The translations under genes and the position numbers were made by a program. Below the pieces are notes generated by a model. That model did no database searches and was not told the origin of the DNA. It was given only the letters and a program-made list of their open reading frames with translations. Positions 24,601 through 37,168 of a stretch of DNA of 64,000 nucleotides are shown here, piece after piece. Source of the DNA: Hypomesus transpacificus (taxonomy: Eukaryota; Chordata; Actinopteri; Osmeriformes; Osmeridae); the NCBI RefSeq assembly GCF_021917145.1, contig NC_061072.1, forward strand, positions 10,631,001 through 10,695,000. The letters run 5' to 3'. How positions within the stretch are numbered: position 1 is the stretch's first letter; each line of letters begins with the position of its first letter.

Positions 24601-27600
24601 AGTGACAATTTTGGCTTTGTCTGATGCTAATCATGTGACCTCCCCCCCGCCCCTCCAATCTGTAGTGTGCTCATAGGCGCACCCTGCTCGAGGTGGTACA
24701 GGGCTTTGTCCAGCCGTCCAAGATTGGCCAGTTAAACACGGAAGGTGGGTGGTGTTGCTCCCCTTACCTTGTATCAAGTTCATTTTCTCTCTTTATACCC
24801 TTACAGAAGCCTCTGGCTGTGTAATGTGTTCTACCAGTGACTCATGTGGCAGGACCTCAGAGAAGTCTCTGGGGATGAACACTGTTAGAACTTGCCCAGC
24901 CAAGCACGAGAACACTTTTAATCACAAATCATAGTTTTGGAATGATAAAAATGCTGCACTGTTTTCTGTTCTTTATAACTAAGCTTGTTCTCCCAAAGGC
25001 TCTGAGATTTCTGATTTGTAGCTGTTTGACTTGATTACTGCATTAACCTGTCTCATGTCCTTTTCTGCCCCTTTTGCCTTTCTCCCTCCCTGTTTCTGCT
25101 CCCTCCTGTCTGTCTCCGTTCCTGTCTCTCTCTCTTTCTCTCACTTTCTCTTTCCCTGTCTCTCTCCCTGTCTCTGTCTGTCTGTCTGTCTGTCTGTCTC
25201 TCCCTCTCCTCCCCTCCTAGATGAGAGTGTACTGAATGACTTCCGTGCGTCTCTCTGCAGTGTAGTGTTCTCAGCGCTGACAGAGAGCAACGCAGGGCTC
25301 CAGGTTACGGCCACGCGCGTACTCACTGCACTGGCCCAGCACACAGGTGACTAGTCCTTCGTTTACACCAGCTCATACGAACACAGCCGTTAAGTAGACT
25401 CCACATCTGTTTCTCAGCTAAAATAAGGGAATGTCTCCTCTTACTCTGCTCTTCCTTATTCCCCCCCTTCCCCTCTCCTCCCGTATCCCTCTCCCCTCCA
25501 TTGTCCCCTCTCTCCCATCTTCCCTCTCTTCTCTGTCCTGTCCCCCAGGTCTGTTGCAGCAGGCAGATGTGGAGCAGGCTGTAGCTCACCTGACCAGGCT
25601 TGTTCTGGAAGAAGCTGATGCCACAGTCAGGTGAGACCTAGTCTCTGTGTGTGTGGGCTCTGGTTCTGTAAGAGGTTCTGATGACAAAACACCATGACAA
25701 CATCATTCTTCTCCTCTCTCTCTGTCTTCTCTCACACTGTCTGTCTCTGTGGGCCTTCAGTGTAGCAGTGATGGACTGTGCAGGATCCTTAGCCAAGCTC
25801 CACCCTGCTGCCTTCATCACCAACATGGTGCCTCATCTAAAGGACCAGATATTTACAGGTTCTCTCCTGTTTTCTGGTTAAATCTGTATGAAAGGACAAT
25901 GCCTTCAAATAGATTTCCCTTCTTGCTGCAATTAACCCCAGGCCTGTTTCAACAATAGCTAATATAACAAGATAAATACCTGAGGTAACCAATCTCCCTG
26001 TCCTGCCTTTAGAGCCCATGGCCCTAGGTGATGGCTCCACTCTGTCCCAGGAGCCATCCCAGCATGCAGTGCGTCAGCGGTGTGTCTCAGCGCTGGCAGC
26101 GGTGTCGTCTCAGCCCAGTGTGGTCCAGGAGAGCACCCCAGTCCTGCTGCAGGTTTTAAGCTCCGCACACACAGGTATCTAAAATACACACGCACACAGG
26201 CACATCACCACATATTGTGCGACTCAGTATAACACGCGAAGAGGAGGATTTTTGTTGACGATGACGATGCCTCCAGGCTCTGGCTGTTTCTCGTCAGAGG
26301 AGGTGGTGTCGGTGTGTCACAGTCTGCAGAGGATAGCAGAGCAGGCGCAGGACACAGAGGAGACCAGTCACGTCTTCCATGACATCATCATTCCGCGCCT
26401 GCTGGGACTGGCCTTACAAGCAGCCCTGCAAGGTAAACCTTTCAACTTTTCATCCTCTGCCCTCGCCTTTTCCTCTCAAAAGAGAGTAGTTAGTTACATG
26501 CATTTATATAAGGAGTGACTAAGAGGAATCAAGGGAGTCGTTGAGCTGTGAACTGTTTTGAATCCAATCAGAATCTAACATCAATGATCTCCTCTGTTGT
26601 GCGCAGGTGAAGGGCATGCTGGTCCTCGTAGTCCTCTGGTGGAGGAGTCTATTATTTTAGCAATGGTCCCTGTCATTAGCACCACCTGTGCCAGGCTACA
26701 GCCCGCGTGAGTACACACTTTGTGTGTCTCTCTCTTTCTCATAATCACTCCTTCCTTGTCTGACTCCCTTGATCTCACGACCATGTCAACAGACTGGCCA
26801 GTCAGACTGCATCCAGGGCAGTATCTCTCTTCCTGGATGGGGACGTCTCCTTCCTGCCTGACAATGCCTTTCCTGACCACATCCAGCTCCTCAAGGTGAG
26901 CACGCCTGTGGGCTTTTTTTCATCCGTGTGTTCGTGTTCATGGTACTGAATGATGCATGGCGCCATTGTCTTCCAGAAACAGAGCCAGTATTGGAGCCAG
27001 TCCCAGATGGTGTGTCTACTCATGGCCTGTGTCTGCTCTCTGCCCAGGAGTGTGAGTCCGCTAGTCCCCACGCCTCCCGACTCCATCCTCACATGCTATA
27101 GAATGACACAAAGGCAGTTCATAACTTGTTTCCTGGTAGATGTAGTCCTTCATGTTGTGTGTGTGTGTGCGTGCAGGTGGAGGTGCCCCAGATGGACAGA
27201 CTGCTGGCTGAGCTGGAGGAGCTGAGCTGTAGCAACAATCACCCTCTGTCCTACACCTCTGCTGCCAAGTGCTACGCAGGCCTAGTCAACAAATCCCCTC
27301 CAGGTAACTGTCCAGGAGGCTGTGAGTGGGGGCCTTACGGCTTGTCACGTGTGTCGTGAACTTTTGAGACTTGAGACAAGTCTCAAGGTTGTGACATGGC
27401 TGTGAAGAAATTAGAGGTTTCTGAGGTGAATCTGTATTCACTTTCTCTCTGTCTCTCTGTCTCTGTCTGTCTTGGTGTGTGTGTGTTACAGGTGACTCCC
27501 TGGAGTCATTGATAGAGAGGACCATGAAGAGAGTGTGTTCAGAGCTGGACTCCCCCTCCTCTCCTCAGCACACACAGGCTCTCACTCTGTTGCTGTGGGT

Positions 27601-29479
27601 GAGTGTCTTCTCTGGGCCTCCGGACCCGTACCAGCCCACACCACTACAAACTCATATGTCTTGTTCCATTTCCCTCTGTGTGGCCTTGCACAGACACATC
27701 ATTGACTGCCACTGCACAGCCAGAAATGGAACAATGCCCAGCCAGGGCATTAGGATCCCTTTCCGTTTGGCAGCGGAACAGAGATTTTCATCACTGTGAA
27801 CTGACCTTGTGTCTGAGCCCGTGAGCGTCTCTCTGAGGACCTGCTGTCCATTGTGCTGCGATGCCGCTGTAGCTAGGGCTGGGTTCATGCCAGTGTATGA
27901 ATGCTCGTGTTGTCTCCAGGTGGCCAAGGCTCTGCTGCTGAGATACCACCCTCTGTCAACCACCCTGACGGACAAGGTAACGGCTCGCTGTACTCGCACT
28001 CGAAACACACACACTCACACACACACACATGTGCTCACACGCTTAGACACCAGCAACCCAGGACACTCACACGTAGGCCTAAACACATGCTAAGACAGAC
28101 CCGCAGTTACACACAAACCAGGGTGCGTACACACTCACACTCCAGTGACCCTATGTGTCTCGCCCTCAGCTCTTCTCCCTGCTCAGCGACTCTGAGCTGG
28201 GGACCTTGGCGGCCGACGGCTTCTCTCTCCTCATGAGTGACTCCGTGGACATTCTGAACCGCGGGTGCCACGCGGACGTGCGCATCATGTACCGCCAGCG
28301 CTTCTTCACCGAGAACTCTGCCAAGCTGGTCCAGGGCTTTAACTCTGCCCCAGCAGGTACCAACAACAGGCGTTATCCATCCGCCACCTATACCATCATC
28401 CGTAATGAGAAATACATGATTTGTAACTGTATGTCATACTGTGTATTTCAATCTCCGCCCCATTTCTCTCACTCCACCAGAGAAGAAGTCTTGCTATCTG
28501 AAGGCTCTGTCCCACATCGTCAACAACCTGCCCAGACAGGTCCAGCTCTCAGAGCTTCCTGCGGTGAGTGACCAGAGTGAACAGTAGGTCTGGTTGTAGA
28601 GTTGTTGAACTTGCTGTCAAACACAACTACTAAGTAGAACGTGGGGGAGAAAAAGATCCAGAACGCATGACGTTCCTCGTTCCTGATTAGCGGCTTTGGT
28701 TTCTTTTCATGTTTTCACTTCTTTGACTTGTGTGCTTCCAGCTCCTGCCCCTGCTGCTGGAGGCCCTGTCGTGTCCTGACCAAGGCGTCCAGCTGTCTAC
28801 CCTGTCCTGCCTGCAGCCTGTCCTGCTAGACCCCCCCTCTGCCCTGGTCACCCAACTGGAGGCTCTGGTCTCACGCCTGCTGGCTCTCACCTCCAGCCCG
28901 GCCATGGTAGGGGCTACACACACACACACTTAACTCTTCATGCCTGTGTTGGATGGAAGAGCCTTTCTGACGGTCTCTGTCCTATCACAGAAAGTGCGTA
29001 TCGCCTCACTGCGGTGTATCCATGCCGTCTCCCGCTTCCCCGAACACGAGGTAAGACTCGCTCTCATTTTGGTTCCGAGTCACGATGTCAACGTTCCTGA
29101 TGTCACCCGTTCACCTGAATAACGCCCCCACGGCAGGTTATGACACAGTCGTTAATAGCTCCTCCCCTTGCCCCCTGGTGCCAGGTGATGCCATTCCGTA
29201 CCAGGGTGCTTCGTGCCCTCGCAGCCCCCCTTGGTGACAACAAGAGGCTGGTCAGAAGCGAGGCCGTAAAGGCCCGTGGAGAGTGGTGAGTAGTTAGCAG
29301 TAGAGGCCGGCGCTCGGCAAGGAGGTGCGGGTCTATCGATAGTGATAAGCTACATCAACACAGTGAAAATGGTGGATGACGTGTTGCTGTTTATCTTGTT
29401 CACACCCCACTAGACTTTCGGTATCAGGTAACTGTCTGTCTTCTATAGGTTCTTACTGGGAAGTCCAGGGGGCAGGTGA
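20545..29479 (+). CDS. mms19: MMS19 cytosolic iron-sulfur assembly component
   Basis: HEAT-repeat scaffold of the CIA targeting complex (with CIAO1 and CIAO2B in other vertebrates), which delivers Fe-S clusters to DNA repair and replication enzymes. Thirty-one coding exons give exactly 1032 codons (1031 aa; human 1030). Exons: 20545-20635, 21145-21193, 21414-21514, 21813-21898, 22032-22106, 22307-22376, 22477-22605, 22753-22814, 23149-23235, 23576-23650, 23763-23840, 24023-24161, 24411-24565, 24666-24744, 25221-25346, 25549-25630, 25761-25858, 26013-26174, 26277-26432, 26607-26706, 26793-26895, 26977-27051, 27177-27303, 27492-27598, 27920-27976, 28170-28356, 28481-28563, 28742-28906, 28991-29050, 29185-29285, 29449-29479. 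Diagnostic stretches: FYENRLKDHY, FEVTSCYFPIDF, KLVWPSAKLLQAA, ADGFSLLMSDS, LEALSCPD, and the end ARGEWFLLGSPGGR. Two adjacent ATG codons occur at the start (20545 and 20548). All phases agree and no frameshift was found. Confidence 0.97.
21617..21680. repeat. (CA)32 microsatellite in mms19 intron 3
   Basis: Thirty-two uninterrupted CA units, probably length-polymorphic. A second, imperfect (GT)n tract lies at about 23094-23146, directly before the acceptor of the exon at 23149. Confidence 0.95.
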
Positions 29480-30541
29480 ATGACCTCTCCCTCCAGTCCA
29501 CCACACACCCCAACCACATCCAAAGGTGGTGAGGAGGGAGAGACAGCCTGTGTCCAAGCTGGGTGGCCCAGGAACTAGACTCAAGACCCTGGGCAACATG
29601 GCCCTCTCTGGATCCTCACCCCACCACCACCTCTAATCCCTCCAACTCACACCCCCGCCACAAGCTTCTCCACATCTCATTTTTGGACTGCTTCTACCCT
29701 GACAAACGTGAGACGAGTTCCACTGACCAAGAGCCTGGAGTCCAGGAGAGTTGGCCCTCATGGCACCTTCAGATAGGAATGTGCTGCCTAGATTGTATAT
29801 ATGAGTGTCTGTGATGTAGACTAGAGGTGTGTGCTCTATGCGTCACGTGTGCTCTATGCGTCACATATCTGTCTGGAGTGCCGTGAAGCGAAGGTCTGAC
29901 CTCGGTGAGCTCTGATTGGCCTGGACATGCAGGGCGGCATGATGGCCAGCTCGACCTCAGACTAGGAGCTGCACTGAACCAAGCAGGGCACTGACACAGC
30001 AGCCTCTCTTTGGGGAAAGGGCAGGATTGGGTGTTGTTTAGGTAAATGTGTGATTTAAAGGAAAAGGAAATGTATTGATTTACACAGATGTGTTTCTCAT
30101 ATGGCTGAATGTGTGATTGGGTAGATGATTTATGAACAGTGTGTATATCCTGAGGTCCGAACCGGTTCAAAAGCTCTAAGTTCATTTTAACTTGATTTGA
30201 ATATCTAACCATATTGAAGACGTTATGTTTAGAATTAAGATGACGCAGAATGAATGCCACTACGAACTTGCCAATCATCCAAAGTGGTGCACTATTTACA
30301 ATTGTTCATTGGATGACTTCCTGTAACAAAAGCCTTGATTATAGTTGTCAAAGGAATCCCTTTTTACAGAAACCTTGAGACTTGTATTCTGAATTTAAGA
30401 ACAAAAGATGTTTGTAGGTGGTCAAGGGTTGTTCGTTGTCTTTCAGTCTCACTGGTCCCAAGGTCCGAACTTCACAAAAACCTATGCCAAGGATATATGT
30501 GGACAATATTTAAATATCTTTTAAGTTAACCTGTCAATAAA
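29480..30541 (+). other. mms19: mms19 3' UTR with polyadenylation signal
   Basis: Non-coding sequence after TGA 29477-29479, ending with AATAAA at 30536-30541 followed by GT-rich sequence. It includes two exact copies of GTGTGCTCTATGCGTCAC at 29829-29846 and 29847-29864; their junction creates a CACGTG E-box sequence. A further AATAAA at 30916-30921 could be used by longer transcripts. Confidence 0.7.
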
Positions 30542-30599
30542 ACATTGTTTGTAATTGTATAAATTGTGGTTGATTCTTTTTATAAAAATGACATGGGAA

Positions 30600-31501
30600 A
30601 TGTAAAAAGTTGTAAGAAAACTTAAGATATCAAATATGTTTATAAAAGCAATGATAACATATGCAGAGTCAAACAACGGAGCACAGCTCCTTTTGATCAG
30701 GTCACAGCTGTCCATCACTATCCATCACTATGGCAACCTTAACCATCATTATGGCAAGTTTGACTGCGTATGCCCATAATTCAACAAATTGCCTAGTGAT
30801 GCTCAGAGGTTTTCTTTTGTGCTGGCTGCAGTACATAGACATGTTAAGGTTAAGACATAAATTAAGTTACACTAGCAATGAGTACATAATTTTCCAAAAA
30901 GTCTAAGACTAATTCAATAAAACTTATCAATAGTGCCAATATTCAACTGAAACCAATCTCTGATGACAAAAAGCACATATCAAAGATCTTGTTTGATTAC
31001 AGCAGCACCAAAAAACTACTGTAAACTCATCATCTCTAGTCAGTAAACCTCTAAGCTATGTATTAATGGTTAAGTCAATCCAATGGGTCATCCTGTTTAA
31101 CTAAGGCCTTGTAGATAAAGCTCTTCTTTGGCACCCTTCTGTCAAAAACAACACATTTTGTCTACTCAGTACATTTTAAAACACGTTACATTGTCAATGG
31201 TCTAACCAGTACAAAAAACAAACCCTGAAAAGGGTCAAGATTCCACCAACACAGACTTACAATAGTTGAAAAGACAGGACCTGTGGTTTCACATTGACGT
31301 GACGATAGTCAGAGGAGTGCAAAGAATAAAACCATGATGTGCCCAGGGGGCAGAGTCCTAGGTTACCCCACAGCGGGCCTCCCTGTTGGGGCCCGAAAGA
31401 GGAACATGAGGCTGAGAGGGTGTGGGCCTCCAAGGCTGACCAGCAGCTGTCCAGAGAGTAAGGGTGGGTACAGAGTCTGATAGGAGAGGTCATGTAGGGG
31501 G
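30600..31501 (-). other. zdhhc16: Probable 3' UTR of zdhhc16
   Basis: AT-rich sequence between the convergent mms19 and zdhhc16 genes. I see no exon in it and no clear canonical AATAAA on the - strand, so the zdhhc16 transcript end is unresolved. Confidence 0.4.
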
Positions 31502-33406
31502 TCAGATGGCCATGGGGTCTTTCCTCATAGGAGTGTAATCCCATACAATGCCATCTTCATGGGGAGGATGGCTGGATGGCAGGAGGACCCGGGTGAGCCA
31601 ATGACTGAGAAAGAAAACCAACAAAGAAGAAATGAGTTTCTGGCTTCAACATATCTTCTTACTTCGCTTTCTGCAAGATAACCAGAAGGAAGGGATAGCT
31701 ACAGTAGCTACATCCTGGCTTTTGTATAAACACAATTAAATGAAACTTCTACTACATACCTTGTCTTCTCCACTCCTAACAGCACCTTCCAGTTGTTTAG
31801 TCTGCCATGGTGGTAAGGATTTTTGAACACCTAAAGTAGAGAAAAGGAGGTTAAGAATATTTCCTGGTGTGCTTGAATCAAGGCTTATTTTCAAAGCTTT
31901 CTCCTGCTAAGCCAAGTTATCAGACTGACTGCCAGATTAGCATGTCTGGATGGGTGAGATCAACTCCAATCAGATAAGGGAACGTCACAGCAGTAGAAGT
32001 CCACAGTCTCCTAAAACAGGCCCCAGCGAACCTCACCTTCCCGCTCTCCTTCAGGCGTTTGGCCTCTTTGCGGTTGATGTGTCTCTCGATGCTGGTCTCT
32101 CCGTGGGTGATGAGGATGGCATGCCACAGGGTCAGCCCCCCCAGGGCTACTGCCACCGAGCTGCAGGGAGGACACTGTGCAGGTCAATCTCTCATCTCGG
32201 AAATGATGAATTTATGATGTTCTCCCATACACCCTGTCCACTATGTAGATACTGGTACACAAAATATTCATACTAATAATGTAACCAGGACAATTTTACA
32301 ATACTGTATTTTTACATTTCCATTAAAAAAAGACATCCCTTGAAAGATGAAGCCTTTTAGCACTACAAAATGGCTGACCTGGTTAGCACCCAGACAAAGA
32401 TGACACACTTGTGAACAAGCCTCTCCCTGAAGCTGTAAGGAGGGGGCGGGGTCTGGTAGTAGCTCTGTGGAGGACAGGAGAATGATGAGAACTGTTCTAC
32501 AGGTACACATCTTGCAAAGTGCAAACACAGATGGTTGAGCAAACAGGGTTGTGATTAAAATCCAGCAAGAGCTAGTTAGCACTACAGTACACTACTGGAC
32601 TACTGCCTATGGCCCATGACCAAGTTTATAGAAGCGCTGCCATTTGACACTTGTTTACTAGTCTACTATGACGGCTTTTCTACCTAACCAATCACTACCT
32701 GTGTGTGAATCAGGTTAAGGAGCAGACCAATCCCAGTCACAGTCTCTCCTTTTAGCTCCGCCTCCACACTTCTGTGGCTCTAACGGCAGAGCAGCACAGG
32801 ATGTTGGTGCAAAGTCGAACGTTGGACGATAATATGAACAATATAATACAGACAATATCAATCTCTGTTCAGACCATAAAGTTCTATGTAAACCCTTCAT
32901 TGTTTAAGTTCAGCCAGGGGGCAAGAAGATGTTATTTGTAGCTTGGAGGCTTTCTGAAAGAGACAGTTGAACTGGTTGTGTGTCCAAGGGCTTCAGTTGT
33001 TTGCATACCAACAGTCTAACCACTTGAAGATAAACACTGACTGGAACTGAAACATCAACATAAAAGAACATGCAGTGCTGAGAACTGCTTTAACGATCTC
33101 CTGATCTTCACACATCTCGATCAGAATGTATGGCCTTTCACTGGCCTATATGAAACTCCTCGTGTTGCTCTATGGAACTGACAGGAGACGAGGCAGATGG
33201 AGACAGAACCTGCATATAGTCCAGACAGGGAATGTTGCAGAGAAGTGTCAGACAGACCCCGATCAAACAGTCAAATAACTAAATACCTTGTTCATGTTGA
33301 GCATTCAATTACAAGGCATGAAGTCGAAAATATATTTTGACAATGGACGAGCTCTTTTACTGTGCATACAGAAACTTCAGCTGTTAAGTTTCTCTCATGT
33401 ATGTAC

Positions 33407-33441
<35 letters not shown>

Positions 33442-34849
33442 CCTGTCATTCTTTGCTGTTAGCTATCACCACTCACCTCCACAGCATTGTAAGCCTCTAT
33501 GAACATTTCTTTGCAGCTGACGCTGCAGTACATACAACCTAGTGTCATGTACAAGCAGAAACAGAAGAAGTAGCGATGGTTGAAGTGCCCCACACAGTTG
33601 TTTAGCCAGGCTGGGTTCATGGTTAAGGCAACGGCAACACAGAGCATCAGGTCAAGCCATCTCAGTGTGGTAACATGAAAGTGATGAATCTGTGATCTTT
33701 ACAGTATAAGGATACGGCAGTGGTGGTCCATCTTCAGAACACACCTGTACAATAGAAGAATAAACATCAGCATTTTACCACCCACTAAACTACTAACAAA
33801 TTGACATGTTTACACATTACGTTTTGCCCATTAGAATTGAGTATGATCAGAGTTTGGTCCTTACGTGTTGCAGATGCTACAGTGGTGGGTCCTAGCTGGC
33901 TTGGGAACGATGCATTTCTTACAGATAGACACTGATGGGATGTCAGTCTTCTCCTAAGAGGCAACACAACAAAACAAGGTGTTAATCTCATACACACAGT
34001 CCCCTGTCTCATTGGTATTTATTTGTACAAATACAATCAAAATGGTCCAAAATGGTCCTTTGATGTGTGAAAAGGTTTTCAAAACAGTTCATTATCAATG
34101 AAGGGCACTGGAGCTACAGAAGAACAATCCTGAAGGTAAGATAGCTGGGCTTAGGCTTTTCAAGGAAAACTTTAATCCATCCTGCCTAGGAGTTTATTTT
34201 CAGCAGGCATTAGGAAAGGCACCTTAGGAGGGTGTCCTGCAGAGGTAGTGGTGGCCTTGTAATAGTGGAAGAGGACCATGGTGAGGATCCAGTGGCCATA
34301 ACTCAGGTGCCAGACAATCCACTGGAGAGGGTAGGTGCTAAGGATGATGGGCAACACAAAGAGGTAGACAATGACCAGGACGGAGCCAGTGAGGAGAATC
34401 ACCAACGTTACAAATACCTGGAGGAGAGAAACGAGGAGGAAGACAGGAGAAAGAAAAGATTAGAAAATTGGGGGTGTCCCGTGTATTCATGATAGAGAAG
34501 GTACAGCTAGTTTGCTAGCTAAAGCTTGCTGAAGGAATCGATTTTTGGAGGTAAAAAGTACAATCAACTCCAATCTGAATAAATCAAGTCCACTCACCAC
34601 ACCAAACCAGCGAGTGACATGGTCCACTATCCAGTACACAGGCTCAAACACACAGTCCAGGAGGGTGTCAGAGTTGGACAGGCTGTTGAAATATAGTGAC
34701 TTGAGGAGCAGCTTGAAGTAGCTCCACAGTTCCTGGAGCTTCCTCTTAGGCTTGGAGGCACCGCCGACCCCTCTCCTGGGGCACAGACGGCACCAGCGCA
34801 GGAGCAGACGCATGGCCCTGGAGAACTGCCACCTCCAGCTGCTACGCAT
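31502..34849 (-). CDS. zdhhc16: Palmitoyltransferase ZDHHC16
   Basis: Membrane S-acyltransferase of the ER/Golgi DHHC family. Nine coding exons on the - strand: 34598-34849, 34223-34417, 33865-33953, 33716-33744, 33477-33610, 32379-32464, 32037-32160, 31760-31830, 31502-31604, totalling 1083 nt (360 aa; human 377). The cysteine-rich domain reads ICKKC, THHCSIC, then DHHC at residues 185-188 with the catalytic C188, followed by PWLNNCVGHFNHRYFF. Hydrophobic segments flank it on both sides. The 29-nt exon 33716-33744 carries the DHHC itself. RGETSIERHIN-type sequence (here HGETSIERHIN) and the C-terminal HWLTRVLLPSSH match the family. The segment encoded by an extra exon in mammals (between YNAVE and SYYQTPPP) was not found. 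The start at MRSSW is chosen by family resemblance; an in-frame ATG lies 126 nt upstream. Confidence 0.94.
33409..33437. repeat. Run of 29 T in a zdhhc16 intron
   Basis: Reads as poly(A) in the zdhhc16 transcript, 40 nt downstream of the donor at 33477. It could be the tail of a retro-inserted fragment or a simple homopolymer. No target-site duplication is obvious. Confidence 0.9.
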
Positions 34850-36949
34850 CCCCCTGCCGCCTTCTACGCACACACACACACACAGACACACACACCAGAA
34901 ATTACACACACATGCCGCCAGAAACAGCAGTTCGTCATGGCGCAGCTTGATCCCCATCTCTGGTGATGATGCCATGGTGGTTAGTCTGTCCCTTCAGGAA
35001 AGGACACCGTCGTCATCTCGAACGGAACTCTAACTGAACTGAAGACTTGACTGGCGAAGCGCCCAGGCTTTGCCAACCTTAATTTGAACCTGAACCAGAT
35101 GCCCTGCCCACAATCCCTCAGCCACGCAGTCTGCCCATCTCACCTGTCAAAGGACCCCTGAGCGGAGAATAAAAGCGACCCAGGTTTCCACAAGGCAAAA
35201 ACTTGGCTTGGAACCGAAGCCTTCACGAGATGCATCTGCACACACACGCATCTTATCAACCTGCACCATTGGCACCATCCTCGTCATCATGGTGATTGAA
35301 AACAGCACAGGACTGTGTCCAAAAGTGCCTCGAAAATAGGACAAGGGCTCTCAGGTAACATCTCCACTCTCTAAAAACATATACCTTCAATAATTCATTA
35401 GCCATACAGGTTCTGTGGCCAACCTCTTCTTAGAAATGCAGAGGGGAAATGCAAAACAAGTAACCCTGTAGGAACGAAAAAGAGGGATGCATTTCTTAGA
35501 AGAGGAATATGTGGTTACTTGATCCAGGCATCATTTCATGAAAGTGAGTATTGGTTTCACTGATAAAAATGGCAGCCTTGTTTACGTTCTCCAGAATAGT
35601 AGTATCAATTATTAGTTAGAACAGCTGGGCCTTCACCGTAATGTGGAAGGAGTAGGTGCGGGAATCTTGTGGTACCTCTCGATTCGATGCAAATCGAATC
35701 TGGGGTCACGATTCGATTAAAAATGTATTTAATTTTTTTTAAATCCATTTTTAATCTAATTTCGATTCAATATATGCTTACATTTTATTCCAGTTTGCTG
35801 TTTAGTGTTACTTGTTTCTATTTGACTGCAATAGGTAGTTAAGTGTTGAAGAAAAAAATCCCACTGCATTGAAACCTTGAAATGTATAGTTTTTCTTGCA
35901 TTTTAGTAAACTCATTGTTATAAAACCATTTTTTCCCTCAGCCCTACTAAGCAGGCATTTGGTCAACAGCACTGCCCCCTATGTTAACAATAGGGCAGAG
36001 ACACAGTTGCTCACAAAAGATATAATGACAGAAATTAAAGAACGTCCCCAGGCCATGTCAGTGAATAATCATTAGCTTTGACTGGCATGCTGTGACAGCA
36101 TATGCCACATAGCCTGACTAGGATGAGAGGCATCCAGTTAAATCAACTGGCTCCTCCCGTCTCCTTCTGGCTCATGCCAGGTTTACAAGTCTATTGTGCT
36201 AGTAATGTAAATTAAATCACACTTTAACAAAACAAAAGTCAGTCAGCACTGAATCCATTAGTTGAATTTTCCACCCTTCAAAGTAGAGGCCTGGTAGTTT
36301 TATTTTAAGAAGTATAAAAATGTCATTAATCTGATTCGGGTGGCAGAGCAGAGAAAGAGAGGAGGGTTGCATTGAGAGAGCAGTCTCCATAACAACACTA
36401 TAAAGCCGCAGTTAAGTGATCGTCCCCTGCTGCTCACCAGTGTAATAAGCTTTGCTGTCCTCCAGCCATCTCACCTAAAGACTAAGCTACATCAGCCTTG
36501 CAAGTGCCAAGCCCAGTGCAGTGAAGTCAACACAGCCCTTCAGGGATGGTTTTCTGTCTTCTAACTGGCCCAATCATGCTTGTTGCATGCATGCAATGTT
36601 ATCATCTTGCGAAGATGCTAGCAATATCACATAGACATGAACACATCCTGCCTAGCTACTAGTCACTCGCTAAGTAAAGCAATAGGTAGCCTAGCTAACA
36701 TTGCCACATTGGCTTTCTAGCTAGCACTACTAGTGAGCTAGCTGTCATTAAAAATGAAGTGACCAGTGGCAAGCTACATACCTTGTAAAACCAAAAGATC
36801 CAGTTAAATAAAATGCATGGATACTAAAGTCATTAGAAATACAGGCTCCTCTGCATCCAAGATTTTTGGTTGTTGAGCGGGGTTGCCCTAGCTCCAGCCC
36901 TGCTCTTGCTACTGCTTGCCTTTGACAGATGAGCGTTGCATTCTGGGAC
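34850..36949 (-). other. zdhhc16: zdhhc16 5' UTR, first intron and putative non-coding first exon
   Basis: A good - strand donor (ACAAG|GTATG, exon end at 36782) and the shared promoter beyond it suggest a first exon at about 36782-36950. It would join an acceptor near 34863 (GCGTAG|AAGG). The 66-codon open frame in that exon would be an upstream ORF. Between the two lie a (CA)n tract at about 34867-34893, a GATTCGAT-type inverted motif at 35681-35700 and AT-rich intron sequence. I see no other gene in it. Confidence 0.45.
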
Positions 36950-37168
36950 ATGTCGTTTTTCCTCTATACTGAAATATCTCCTTATCTAACTCTGATCATC
37001 TCTTCATTATCTCTATGTACAATACGTTGTTGTCTCTCATTTAAAGTATCTGTCTGAAAGTTAAAAGTTAAATAGGCCAACATATAATAGAAATATCACG
37101 TTTCCCCAAAGTTGGAACACAATCCCGGAAGTTTACCCGACCAGGAGTCGTCATATGACTGAATAAAA
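36930..37168. promoter_or_regulatory. Compact bidirectional promoter of zdhhc16 and vps35l
   Basis: About 220 bp separates the putative zdhhc16 first exon from the vps35l start codon. An ETS-type CCGGAAGT lies at 37125-37132, 37 bp upstream of the vps35l ATG. A TCCCAGAATGC sequence (- strand, 36938-36948) resembles the core of the ZNF143/SBS site common in housekeeping promoters. No TATA box was seen at a convincing position. Confidence 0.55.

Noticed and set aside
35681..35770. GATTCGAT/ATCGAATC-rich stretch as a homeodomain-type regulatory array
   Set aside because: Looks like a fragment of a dispersed AT-rich fish repeat; too short and degraded to classify.
36748..36951. 67-codon - strand open frame at the zdhhc16 promoter as a separate gene
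   Set aside because: It lies in the putative non-coding first exon, has no homology and is better explained as an upstream ORF.
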